Positions 25,101 to 35,828 of a DNA stretch of 64,000 bases are shown here, piece after piece. The DNA is from Adiantum capillus-veneris (lineage: Eukaryota > Streptophyta > Polypodiopsida > Polypodiales > Pteridaceae). Position 1 is the stretch's first letter. The number at the start of each line of letters is the position of its first letter. The notes beneath the pieces are model-generated. The model was not told where the DNA came from. It saw only the letters and a program-made list of their open reading frames with translations, and did no database searches. Position numbers and translations under genes: made by a program. The stretch is from assembly GCA_014529385.2 (NCBI GenBank), contig CM043953.1, positions 92,432,842 to 92,496,841 on the forward strand. The letters are read 5' to 3'.

Positions 25101-26081
25101 ACAAGCTTCATCATCTCCCAAGTATACATACCCAAAATTACCTTTGGTGTAGTCTTGGAAATGTTGCTTGTGTGGTGTCGCATGGAATGAAGCCCCGGAA
25201 TCTACTATCCAGGAATTAGACACATTGTCTAATGAGAGAATTAGAGCATCTTGCTCTACTTTACCTGCCACATTGGCCTCCGATGTTGGCTTGTTGTCTT
25301 GAGACTCTGTCTCCTTCTTCTTCTTGGACCAAAAATCCTTCTTGATGTGGCCCTTCTTGCCGCAGTTCCAACATTCAAGAACTGACTTTGTGCGTGACTT
25401 GCTCCGCTTTGAGCGATCACGACCCTTTTGGTTTTTGAACCTCTCCTTAAGCCTTCCTCTTGTTTCCACTGATAGTGCGACACTTGATGATTCTCCTGTG
25501 CTTCTCCTTCGCATTTCCTCGCTTAGGAGAACACCCACAACATCATCAAACTTAAGAGTATTTGTGCCAGAGATAGAATTACTTACAGCCATCACAAGGC
25601 TGTCCCAACTATCCGGTAGAGATGATAGTATAAGGAGAGCTCGCACTTCGTCATCGAAATTTATTTTCACTAATCGAAGTTGACTTATATTTGTGTTAAA
25701 GTCATTTAGGTGTTCTGCAACTGAACCATTCTCTGCCATCTTTAGATTGAACAAGCGCTTCATAAGAAATACCTTATTGGATGCCGATGGTTTCTTGTAG
25801 AAGTTGTCAAGTGACTTCATCAAGTCCTCCGTGGTCTTCATCTCCGAAACATTGAAGGCCACCGTTGACGCCAAGCTTAACCGGATTGTTCCCAGTGCCT
25901 TTCGATCAAGGACAATCCATGCTTCATCTGCCATTGTTGCGGGCTTCTTTGCAAGACCGCCTAGTGGCAAATAGAGGTCCTTCTGGTAGAGATAGTCTTC
26001 AATCTGCATCTTCCAATGTTGGTAGTTTTTGCCGTTGAACTTCTCAATCTTGAGCTTCCCTTCCTCTGCCATAACTCCCAC
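22191..26081 (-). CDS. Copia gag-pol polyprotein, 1296 aa, uninterrupted
   Basis: Order: Gag (about 1-235); zinc knuckle (237-250); protease with DSG at 294-296; integrase; RT; RNase H. Integrase has HHCC (H422, H427, C453, C456) and D484, D547, E583, an exact DD35E spacing. RT has DVNTTFPHGD at 891-900 and YVDD at 977-980. RNase H has GYADAD near 1147, a TTEAKY motif near 1188-1193 and YSDSQS near 1223. The frame is intact and full length for the family. Oddities: the last zinc-knuckle residue is Phe250 instead of Cys; the integrase motif reads IWERMNRT where VAERMNRT is common; RT has TTF for the usual TAF; RNase H has Lys1192 where TEAEY has Glu. It is probably recently active, but this copy may be impaired. 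Start: first ATG of the frame, 47 bp inside the PBS. Confidence 0.95.
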   Translation of the reverse strand: MGVMAEEGKLKIEKFNGKNYQHWKMQIEDYLYQKDLYLPLGGLAKKPATMADEAWIVLDRKALGTIRLSLASTVAFNVSEMKTTEDLMKSLDNFYKKPSASNKVFLMKRLFNLKMAENGSVAEHLNDFNTNISQLRLVKINFDDEVRALLILSSLPDSWDSLVMAVSNSISGTNTLKFDDVVGVLLSEEMRRRSTGESSSVALSVETRGRLKERFKNQKGRDRSKRSKSRTKSVLECWNCGKKGHIKKDFWSKKKKETESQDNKPTSEANVAGKVEQDALILSLDNVSNSWIVDSGASFHATPHKQHFQDYTKGNFGYVYLGDDEACEIVSKGTVSVKTANGNEWKIKDVRHVPSLRKNLISTGQSDNEGHNIAFGNKWWKISKGSLVVAKGEKVGTLYLCTVSTQPSACATTTEVDSAVWHYRLGHMSAKGMQILQTKKLLPGLKEVDLEFCEDCVHGKQKRVKFQKSGNERKNKKLELVHSDVWGPASTPSLGGSLYYVTFIDDATRKTWFYVMKNKSDVFSIFQRWKAFVENETGTKVKCLRSDNGGEYCSQAFESFCASNGIRRQRTTPRTPQQNGIWERMNRTIMERARSMRLHAGLPLELLAEAVSTSMYLINRSPSTALDGGVPEEAWTGKPVTYAFLKVFGCEAFMHIDRSLRSKLDAKSRKCFFIGYGEGDFGYCLWNPEDGKILRSRDVIFNEKNMYNGYLETKQTKETGDEYMELEDGEDSRTANGDNVQQHQPNEEPQPIPRRSTRASRPPERFVPSFNHLLIADSGEPESYEEAMQHESKEEWTKSMQVEMDSLHRNQTWELVELPSGKRALQKKWVYKLKEEEGGKKRYKSRLVVKGFSQKKGIDFNEIVSPVVKMNSITLVLSLVAAHDLNLEQMDVNTTFPHGDLEEEIYMLQPKGYEVKGKEKMVCRLKKSLYGLKQASRQWYLKFDRWMLDHGFTRCDSDHCVYTENLGDGKFIILMLYVDDMLIASANMQDIKDLKEELSKSFPMKDLGAAKRILGMKISRDRTKKTIKLSQEDYIKKVLERFAMQNEKPVSTPLAGHFKLTKDMCPKTQEEIAYMSKVPYAAAVGSLMYAMVWTRLDIAHAVGVVSRFMDHPGKEHWQAVKWILRYLNGTITNVLYFGGTDIFLEGYADADMAGDKDTQRSTTVYVFTVGGTAVSWASKLQKVVSLSTTEAKYVAMMEASKEILWLHRFLEDLGFKQDNCVLYSDSQSTIHLAKNSAFHSRTKHIEVRCNFIRTLLEEGQLKLGKVHTSENPADIFTKVVTKEKLSFCSSSIGIQG

Positions 26082-26127
26082 TCAATTCAAGGAATCATTT
26101 CCTTGAGATAATTTAACTACGAGCAAA

Positions 26128-26143
26128 CCTTGCTCTGATACCA
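26128..26143 (-). promoter_or_regulatory. Copia primer-binding site (initiator tRNA-Met)
   Basis: On the minus strand TGGTATCAGAGCAAGG lies two bases inside the 5' LTR. This is the standard plant copia sequence complementary to the 3' end of initiator tRNA-Met. Confidence 0.93.
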
Positions 26144-26145
26144 GT

Positions 26146-26939
26146 TGTTAGGAAATAAGACGTAGCTAAATAGATAATTGAGTAGATTACTTAATGGAGA
26201 GAGACAAATTTATATACATGAGATTATAGAGTGGAGAGAGAGAGAGAGAGAGTACACACGATATACATGGTTCACCCAATGTGGGCTACGTCCACGGGAA
26301 AGCAGCCACTCAATGGCTTTAGTACTTCAAAACAAGAAGTAGTTTACAAAGGGATTATACCCTTAATGGAGCTCCCGCCTTGCTTCACTCTCACCACCTC
26401 ACACTCACCTTGTTGCATCAACTTCACACTATGAAATGTGTGTAGAAATGGCCTCCTTTTATAGGCCAAAAGGGCTGCCCTCTCTTATGAGAGACAGCCA
26501 TATGTAGCCGCCCTTGTGCGAATAAGTCCAAATCGGACCCTCCAATCCGCCCATGTGTGGCCGCCCTTGAGAAGACAAGTCCGCTTTTGAATTCAGCCAC
26601 CGGCCACCGGCCATTGACTTCCGACCACCGGCCACCGGCCATTGACTTCCGACCACCGGCCATCGGCCATTGACTACCGGCCACCAGCCAACCGACCGGT
26701 TGTTTTCCAACCACTTTCCGGCCGCCGTCCGGCCATAATATTCGGGCAAAAAAAAAAGTCTCGGGGGCCTCCGCCCCCAAGGCCTTTAAAGTTGCCCCTG
26801 ATTCTTGTCCGTGAAAATTTTGGCTTCCGGTGAGTGATTTTCCTTCACGCACGATGGCTTCTCCTCATAATGGGGGCCTTACAAATGTGCGCTTTTACCA
26901 TAGAAAATTACAAGGGTAAATCAGGCTCCATACTTTACA
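26146..26939 (-). repeat. Copia 5' LTR (794 bp)
   Basis: Near-identical partner of the LTR at 21321-22130, with the same GA run and GC-rich minisatellite but one unit fewer. On the minus strand it precedes the PBS, so it drives transcription of the polyprotein. Confidence 0.95.
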
Positions 26940-28387
26940 AAAAGTTCATGCCATTCGAAGATTGTTTAATCAATTTGAAGAAGTGCAACTATATCATATT
27001 CCTAGGAAACAGAATGAAGATGCCAATTTACTTGCACAACAAGTAGCTACATGTGTTGAGAAAGAAGTGCAGGTCATCATGGTGGCAGCAACTGTCAAGC
27101 AACCGAGATACCAGGGATTGGAGTCATTGACTCCCATTATTAGCTACATTTTGTAGGGTGAGTTTCCACAAGACTTCACGAAGGCTGAGAAGAGGAGACT
27201 CATGAAAAAGGCAAGCACGTATCTCTTTCTAGAAGGATCCCTTTATCAAAGAGGGAAGGATCAAAAGTGCAGAAGAGTACCAACTATTGAGGAAATCCCA
27301 GCCATTCTAAAAGGTTTGCATGAGGAAGCGTGTGGTGGTCATTTTGCACAGGAACTCACTGCAAAAAAGATTTTTCTTGCCGGATATGTTGGGCCAAGCA
27401 GCTAGTCCTTGCAAATGGTCCGTTTGAAAGTGGGTAGAAGCTCAAAGTGTGGCAAGAGTGAATGAGAAGACAGTTAGCAAGTTTGTGTACCCTCACATTT
27501 GTTGTATATTTGGCACACCTTTGGAGATTGTTTCTGATAATGGTCCAGGGTTTAGAAAGGGCTTGCTTACAGAAGTCTATGAAGAACTTCACATTCTACA
27601 TCGTCATAGTACACCCTACTATCCCCAATCAAATGGTTTGGTAGAAAAAGCTAATGGTGTCATTGCAGGCATCATTAGAAAGATGGTGAAAAACAAGACA
27701 AAGTTGTGGGATGACTTCTTGGATGGTTCCTTGTGGGCGTATCGAACCACATATAGGGAAGCCATGGAGTTCACACCATTTCACTTGGTCTATGGTGAAG
27801 AGGCTTTACAACCAATTGAGCTCAACATTCCAACAATGCGACTTCATGGCAAAGCAACACAAGATGATCAAGAAGCATGGATGGATGGACTTCTTACCCT
27901 AGCTGAGCTTGAGTGGAAAAGAGAAGCAGCATACGAGTGCTACAAGAGGAAAGACACACAGACGAAGGAAAAGCTTGACAAGAAACTGAAGGACAAAGGC
28001 ATCAATGAAGGAGATCTTGTGCTAAGGTATGACAATCGACTCGATAATCGTTTTGATGCCAAATTTGAAACTAGATGGCAGGGGCCATAAGTAGTCAAAA
28101 AGGCTTTCAACTCAAGTTATTATCAGCATACGGACTTGAATGGGAAAGAGAACTCTAGGAAGGTAAACAGGTATCGCTTGAAGCCTTATTTGAGTCACCT
28201 TCTACCAAAGGATCTACCAAAGATCTGTCAAAAGGCAGCTATCTCATATAGGTATTGTTCCGTGAAGCATGAGTGTAACTCAAACCAAAATTCTGAGGGG
28301 CCAAACAATGAAGATCTCGTCAAGGACTCTGAAGCACTCTCTTTGGAAAAGATGCTCTATGATGGTACATGAATATACCATCATCCT

Positions 28388-28400
28388 GGGGGAGGGCTAA
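28388..28400 (+). promoter_or_regulatory. Polypurine tract of the gypsy element
   Basis: GGGGGAGGGCTAA lies directly before the LTR start TGATAGCCG at 28401. It follows shortly after the end of the pol frame, the standard place for the plus-strand primer. Confidence 0.85.
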
Positions 28401-30356
28401 TGATAGCCGTTTTTCGGCTTTTCGTTATTGCCATAGTGAGTTAACCCACCCTACCAAAATCATCCAAACACTGTGGCTATCCCTACCATTTCATTGTATA
28501 TAGGTGTGTGTGAGTTAGGGGACTTTTCCCATATCTTCTTAAAAACCCTTAATTAGCTAGTCACTGGGCTAGTTGAGCCAAAAAAATAAATAAAATAAAA
28601 AATATAAGTATATTATGGTCCATTTCTGTGTAAATATTTCATTGTATATAGGGCCTAAATAAAAGGATTTTTCATAATTATTTTGATATTTATTTAAATA
28701 TTTCTACCTATGGTGTGCTATTTATGCTATTTACATTGACTCACCATTACCATATTTTTTCTTACCATTTTGCATACTCTTTATTCCATATAAAAATAAT
28801 TTCATGCAAGATTCTCTTATTTTTGGTGTAACTCCATCTCAACAAAAATCCAAAAACACTGGTTTTATTTATGTGTATATTTTTTCACTATTGTGGATTT
28901 TCCTTCCTACATCTATTCTCTTTTACTCTCATAAATTAGAACACCAAAAATATTCATCTTTTTATGGTAGACTTATAATGAGAGATTTATTTTGACCCCT
29001 TTATATTTTTTCCACCTATATTATTTATATTTGACATGTACATTTTTTTTAGACCCCTCAATATTTGATTTTCTTAGTTATACTATTCACTTATATCATG
29101 ATCTCAACAATATCTTCAATTATAGACGTACCAAATAAGGTCAAGGGTATGTGGAATGCATGCATGCACCATGGGGAGCTCACTCTTGGAGGTATTCAAA
29201 AGAATCATCCAAAGAAGGACCTCACAAGGACCTTGTGCAATGGAAAAAACAGTCGGTTTTGCTGAATTTTTAAAGATCACATGCTCCCCGAATTTGCAAA
29301 AGGTGATACAAACAAAAGTTGTAGCTCGTGAGATGAACTTTCACCTCAAAGTTTTTCATATTTTTTTGAGCTACGAGCTGTGAGCTATGATTTTATTGGT
29401 GGACCCCAGTTTGCCCATGCTATGCAGCCACACTCCCTCTTCCACTTTATCATTTTCCTCTTTCACACACACTCCTCCGTCTCCTTCCCACTCCCAAACC
29501 TACAACTCCCATGTCCTAATTCACCCTCTTCACCATTGTCACTTCTGTCACACCTCCATAGCCTTCATCCTCCATTTTAACACCCTAGGTGTCCCCCTTT
29601 CTCTCTACATATATGTCCATATTACCATACTCTCTTCAGATTTGTAAAGAACTTCAAAAAATCAACAAAAATCCAATGTTAATCTCTGCAAATGAAGGCT
29701 TTATCATGAATTTTCCAAGGTTTGAAGATAACATAGCTTCATCGACACCCGCGTTACTTCGCCATGCTGACCGCTTCTTCTACCGGTGCTGTAAAGAGGT
29801 GAATGTCAACTTCGCCAAGCTTCAACCTTGCTTTACAAGGTTATCCCTTTTCTAACTTTTCTCATCATATATCTCACCATTTGGTGAATGATTTTGTAAA
29901 TAATTTTTTAGTGATAATTACTAACTACTAACCACTAACCTTATTATAAAATGCACCCTCTACTAGAGTAGGCACTCCCAAATTATTCACTCAATCCTCT
30001 CTCCTTTCATCCTCAATAATTCTCTTCCCTTGAGCCAACATCCATGTGACTCAAAGGACAAGAGAGACCCACCCTCATTAAAAAACATATATATATGCAT
30101 AATCTTTTATTCCTTCAAATAATCTTGATTAGGCCTAATCCTAATCGGGGCTTCTAAAACCTATAAATAGAGCCCTTCTCTCCTTTGTAAATTATCACAT
30201 GATCACACTACACCACACCATTCTTAACACATAACACACCACTCTTCAAGCCTAGTTGTGTAGAGTGTGTGCATTGTGAGTGCTCTATTCCATCACTACA
30301 CATAGGTGCATGGAGAAGCTTGAAGTTAGTTATGCCATCTAGAGGAGTGGAGTGAT
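28401..30356 (+). mobile_element. 3' LTR of the gypsy (Tat-type) element, probably truncated
   Basis: Begins TGATAGCCG right after the polypurine tract and matches the solo LTR (10500 onward) over about 1.08 kb. The two then diverge from about 29475. A TATA box (CTATAAATAG) is at 30161-30170. The LTR text meets satellite at about 30356 without a visible CA end or target duplication, so the 3' part is probably lost. The motif gttgtagctcgtgagatgaacttt near 29318 also occurs, inverted, near 63.85 kb. Confidence 0.75.
30161..30170 (+). promoter_or_regulatory. TATA box in gypsy 3' LTR
   Basis: CTATAAATAG about 200 bp before the truncated end of the LTR, in the expected U3/R position. Confidence 0.5.
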
Positions 30357-33300
30357 ACTCTGCTTCTCTCTATGTTTCAATAGAGTTAGCTTGGACAAGT
30401 GGTGGACCTTGAAACCAAACCCCCATGTAAATCCTATCATGGTCATTCCAGGTGGTGAGAAAGAATATCCCTTAAGATATAGCCTTATAGATTGGACAAG
30501 TGGTGGACCTTAACACCCAGGTCTTCTTAATATAATGACATAGAGTGGAAAAGTGGTGAATCTTGAGACCAAACCACTCATGCTACTAGATATAATAGGT
30601 TGGACAAGTGGTGGACCTTGAATGTAAACCCCCCATGTAATAGGTTGGACAAGTGGTGGACCTTGAATTGAAATATCGTGGGTTTAAGGTATCTCAATGG
30701 ATCCTAGCATCTTGGAGACATGGTGCAACTTGCTTCTCTCCATGTTTCAATGGAGCCTATCTTGGACAAATGGTGGAGCATCCTTCTCTCCATGTTTCAA
30801 TAAACCCTAGCTTGGACAAGTGGTGGACCCTTGCTTCTCTCTATATTTCAATAGAGTGAGCTTGGAAAAATGGTGGACCTTGAAACCAAACCCCCATGTA
30901 AAACCTATCATGGTCACTCCAAGTGGCAAAAAAGAATACCCTTTAAGATCTAACCTTATAGGTTGGACAAGTGGTAGACCTTAAAACCTAGATCTTCTTA
31001 ATATAACCACATAGAGTGGAAAAGTGGTGAATCTTGAGACCAAACCACTCATGCTACTAAGGATAATAGGTTGGACAAGTGGTGGACCTTGAATGTAGAC
31101 CCCCCATGTATGAAATATCATTGGTTTAAGGTATTTCAATGGAGCCTAGCATCTTGGAGACGTGGTGCATCTTGCTTCTCTTCATGTTTCAATGGAGACT
31201 ATCTTGGACAAATGGTGGAGCATCCTTCTCACCATGTTTCAATGGACCCTAGCTTGGACAAGTGGTGGACCTTTTCTTCTCGCTATGTGTCAATAGAGTT
31301 AGCTTGGACAAGTGGTGCATCTTGGAACCAAACCCCCATGCATAACCTATCATGGTCACTCCAAGTGGCGAGAAAGAATACCCTTTAAGATATAGCATTA
31401 TAGGTTGGACAAGTGGTGGACCTTAACACCCAGATCTTCTTAATATAATTACATAGAGTGAAAAAGTGGTGAATCTTGAGACCAAACCACTCATCGTACT
31501 AGGGATAATAACTTGGACAACTGGTTGACCTTGAATTCAAACCCCCCATGTACGAAATATCGTGGGTTTAAGGTATTTCAATGGATCCTAGCATCTCGGA
31601 GACATGGTGCAACTTGCTTCTCTTCATGTTTCAATGGAGCATATCTTGGACAAATGGTGGAGCATCCTTCTCTCCATGTTTCAATAAACCCTAGCTTGGA
31701 CAAGTGGTGGACCTTTGATTCTCTCTATGTTTCAATAGAGTTAGCTTGGACAAGTGTCGACCTTGGAACCAAACCCCCATGTAAAACCTATCATGATCAT
31801 TTTAAGTGGTGAGAAAGAATACCGTTTAAAATATAGCCTTATAGGTTGGACAAGTGGTCGACCTTAAAACCCAGATCTTCTTAATATAATGACATAGAGT
31901 GGAAAAGTGGTGAATCTTGAGACCAAACCACTCATGCTACTAAGGATAATAGGTTGGACAAGTGGTGGACCTTGAATGTAGACCCCCCATGTATGAAATA
32001 TCATGGATTTAAGGTATTTCAATGGAGCCTAGCATCTTGGAGACGTGGTGCATCTTGGCTCTCTTCATGTTTCAATGGATCCTATCTTGGACAAATGGTG
32101 GAGCATCCTTCTCACCATGTTTCAATGGACCCTAGCTTGGACAAGTGGTGGACCTTTGCTTCTCACTATGTGTCAATAGAGCTAGCTTGGACAAGTGGTG
32201 CATCTTGGAACCAAACCGCCATGCATAACCTATCATGGTCACTCCAAGTGGCGAGAAAGAATACCCTTTAAGATATATCCTTATAAGGTTGGACAAGTGG
32301 CGGACCTTAAAACCCAGATCTTCTTAATATAATGACTTAGAGTAGGAAAGTGATGAACCTTGAGACCAAACCACTCATGCTACTAGCAATAATAGGTTGA
32401 ACAAGTGGTGGACCTTGAATGTAAACCCCCAATGTACAAAATATCCTGGGTTTAGGGTATTTCAATGAAGCCTAGCATCTTGGAAACATGGTGCAGCTTG
32501 CTTCTCTTCATGTTTCAACGGAGCCAATCTTGGATAAATGGTGGAGCATCCTTCTCTCCATGTTTCAATGAACCTTAGCTTGGAGAAGTGGTGGACCTTT
32601 GCTTCTCTCTATGTTTCAATAGAGTTAGCTTGGACAAGTGGTGGACCTTGGAACCAAACCCCTATGTAAATCCTATCATGGTCATTCCAGGTGGTGAGAA
32701 AGAATACCCTTTAAGATATAGCCTTATAGATTGGATAAGTGGTCGACCTTAAAACCTAGATCTTCTTAATATAATGACATAGAGTGGAAAAGTGGTGAAT
32801 CTTGAGACCAAACCACTCATGCTACTAAGGATAATTGGTTGGCCAAGTGGTGGACCTTGAATGTAAACCCCCCATGTACAAAATATCATGGGTTTAAGGT
32901 ATTTTAATGGAGCCTAGAATCTTGGAGACGTGGTGCAGCTTGCTTCTCTTCATGTTTCAATGGAGCCTATCTTGGGCAAATTGTGGAGCGTCCTTCTCTC
33001 CATGTTTCAATAAACCCTAGCTTGGGCAAGTGGTGGACCTTTGCTTCTCTCTATATTTCAATAGAGCTAGCTTGGACAAGTGGTGGACCTTGGAACCAAA
33101 ACCCCATGTAAAACCTATCATGGTCACTCCAAGTGGTGAGAAAGAATACCCTTTAAGATATAGCCTTATAGGTTGGACAAGTGGTCGACCTTAAAACGGA
33201 GATCTTCTTGATATAATAACATAGAGTGGAAAAGTGGTGAATCTTAAGACCAAACCACTCATGCTACTAAGGATAATAGGTTGGACAAGTGGTGGACCTT

Positions 33301-35770
33301 GAAAGTAAACCCCCCATGTACGAAAATATCGTGGGTTTAAAGTATTTCAATGAAGCCTATCATGTTGGATACATGGTGCATCTTGCTTCTCTTCATGTTT
33401 CAATGGAGCCTATCTTGGACAAATGGTGGAGCATCCTTCTCTCCATGTTTCAATGGACCCTAGCTTGGACAAGTGGTGGACCTTTGCTTCTCGCTATGTG
33501 TCAATAGAGTTAGCTTGGACAAGTGGCGCATCTTGGAACCAAACCCCCATGTATAACCTATCATGGTTACTCCAAGTGGTGAGAAAGAATACCCTTTAAG
33601 ATATAGCCTTATAAGATTGGACAAGTGGTGGACCTTAACACCCAGATCTTATTAATATAATGACATAGAGTGGAAAAGTGGTGAACCTTGAGACCAAACC
33701 ACTCATGCTACTAGCAATAATAGGTTGGACAAGTGGTTGACCTTGAATGTAAAACCCCATGTACAAAATATCGTGGGTTTCAGGTATTTCAATGTAGCCT
33801 AGTAGCTTGGAGACATGGTGCAGCTTGCTTCTGTTCATGTTTCAATGGAGCCAATCTTGGATAAATGGTGGATCATCCTTCTCTCCATGTGTCAATGGAC
33901 CTTAGCTTGGAGAAGTGGTGGACCTTTGCTTCTCTCTATGTTTCAATAGAGTTAGCTTGGACAAGTGGTGGACCTTGGAACCAAACCCTTATGTAAATCC
34001 TATCATGGTCATTCCTGGTGGTGATAAAGAATACCCTTTAAGATACAGCGTTATAGATTGGACAAGTGGTGGACCTTAACACCCAAATCTTCTTAATATA
34101 ATGACATAGAGTGGAAAAGTGGTGAATATTGAGACCAAAATACTCATGGTACTAGACATAATATGTTGGACAAGTGGTGGACCTTGAATGTAAACCCCCC
34201 ATGTACGAAATATCGCGGGTTTAAGGTATTTCAATGGATCCTAGCATCTTGGAGACTTGGTGCAGCGTGCTTCTCTTCATGTTTCAATGGAGCCTATCTT
34301 GGACAAATGGTGGAGCATCCTTCTCTCCATGTTTCAATAAACCCTAGCTTGGACAAGTGGTGGACCTTGAAACCAAAATCCCATGTAAAACCTATCATGG
34401 TCACTCCAAGTGGCGAGAAAGAATACCCTTTAAGGTATAGCGTTATAGGTTGAACAAGTAGTGGACCTTAACACCCAGATCTTCTTAATATAATGTTGAC
34501 CTGAATTTATACCCCACATGTACAAAATATCGTGGGTTTCAGGTATTTCAATGGATCCTAGCATCTTGGAGACATGGTGCAACTTGCTTCTGTTCATGTT
34601 TCAATGAAGCCTATATTCGACAAATGGTGGATCATCCTTCTCTCCATGTTTCAATGGAGCTTAGCTTGGACAAGTGTTGGACCTTTGCTTCTCTCTATGT
34701 TTCAATAGAGTTAGCTTGGACAAGTGGTGGACCTTGGAACCAAACCCCCATGTAAATCCTATCATGGTCATTCCATGTGCTGAGAAAGAATAGCCTTTAA
34801 GATATAGCCTTATAGATTGGACAAGTGGTGGACCTTAACACCCAGATCTTCTTTATATAATGACATAGAGTGGAAAAGTGGTGAATTTTGAGACCAAACC
34901 ACTCATGCTACTAGTGATAATAGGTTGGACAAGTGGTGGACCTTGAATGTAAACCCCCCATGTACGAAATATCATGGGTTTAAGATATTTCAATGGATCC
35001 TAGCATCTTGGAGACATGGTGCAGCTTGCTTCTCTTCATGTTTCAATCGAACCTGTCTTGGAAAAATGGTGGAGCATCCTTCTCTCCATGTTTCAATGTA
35101 GCCTAGCTTGGACAAGTGGTGGACCTTTGCTTCTCTCCATGTTTCAATAGAGTGAGCTTGGACAAGTGGTGGACCTTGGAACCAGACCCTTATGTAAAAC
35201 CTATTATGTGCATTCCAAGTGGTGGTAAATAATACCATTTAAGATATAGCCTTATAGGTTGGACAAGTGGTGGACCTTAACACCCTGATATTCTTAATAT
35301 ACTACATAGAGTGGAAAAGTGATGAATCTTGAGACCAAACCACTCATGCTACTAGGGATAATAGGTTGGACAAGTGGTGGACCTTGAATTTAAACACCAC
35401 ATATACAAAATATCGTGGGTTTAAGGTATTTCAATGGAGCCTAGTATCTCGGAGACATGGTGCAGCTTGCTTCTCTTTATGTTTCAATGGAGCCTATTTT
35501 GGACAAATCGTGGAGCATCCTTCTCTCCATGTTTCAATGGACCCTAGATTGGACAAGTGGTGGATGTTTGCTTCTCTCTATGTTTCAATAGAGTTAGACT
35601 ATATTAGACAATTAGTAGACCTCGAATCTCTCCATGTTGTCTAGAGCTGAGCTTGGACAAGTGGTGGACCTTACTTCTCCCTTTCCTTAGTTTACTAGCT
35701 TAAAAGATCACTATGTATACTTGCTTAGATCTAGTTTGAACAAGTGGTGGACCTTGTATTCACACAAACT
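30357..35770 (+). repeat. Satellite array, + orientation, second block
   Basis: The same 440-bp family as 1-10499, resuming mid-unit (tctgcttctctctatg). About 12 units follow. The last part (35580-35770) fades into diverged copies of the cttggacaagtggtggacctt core, ending about 60 bp before the gene at 35829. Confidence 0.94.
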
Positions 35771-35828
35771 TAATCCATTACAAAAAAAGTATATGTTAAA
35801 ATAACGTTTGGTTTTTTTTTTGTTTCAG

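Larger units (their letters stand above)
21321..26939 (-). mobile_element. Complete Ty1/copia retrotransposon (TNT1-94/Tork-like)
   Basis: Two LTRs (21321-22130 and 26146-26939) begin TGTTAG and end CA. The element is flanked by AAAAG on both sides (21316-21320, 26940-26944), a perfect 5-bp target duplication. A primer-binding site for initiator tRNA-Met and a polypurine tract sit just inside the LTRs. A single 1296-codon gag-pol frame fills the interior. It landed inside the second RNase H of the gypsy element, which is therefore older. The LTRs are closely similar but not identical, and differ by 16 bp in length. Confidence 0.97.
19826..28372 (+). pseudogene. Ty3/gypsy (Tat-type) pol fragment, interrupted by copia
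   Basis: Coding homology runs 19826-21320 and resumes at 26945, after removal of the copia element. Gag, protease and the start of RT are missing. RT shows the GKWRVCVDYRPLN motif, the first catalytic Asp (VCDGYSGYFQI) and FIDD (about 20180). A TGA stop follows at 20201 in the same frame. Then come the gypsy RNase H and a second RNase H segment (FFDGAF, SNNEAEY, KGDALLIVKK; 21039-21290). That arrangement is typical of the Tat lineage. Downstream, the integrase keeps an HHCC-like start (GLHEEACGGHF) but breaks at about 27395-27430, losing the first catalytic Asp. It resumes with VSDNGPGF and the NGLVEKANG helix. A stop (28088) replaces a Tyr in the usual GPYVV motif. Defective; it relies on others if it ever moved. 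Confidence 0.9.

Noticed and set aside
10500-30356. A single giant gypsy element with LTRs at 10500 and 28401
   Set aside because: The left unit ends in CA and is flanked by its own CTAT duplication, with 700 bp of satellite directly after it. It is therefore a separate insertion.
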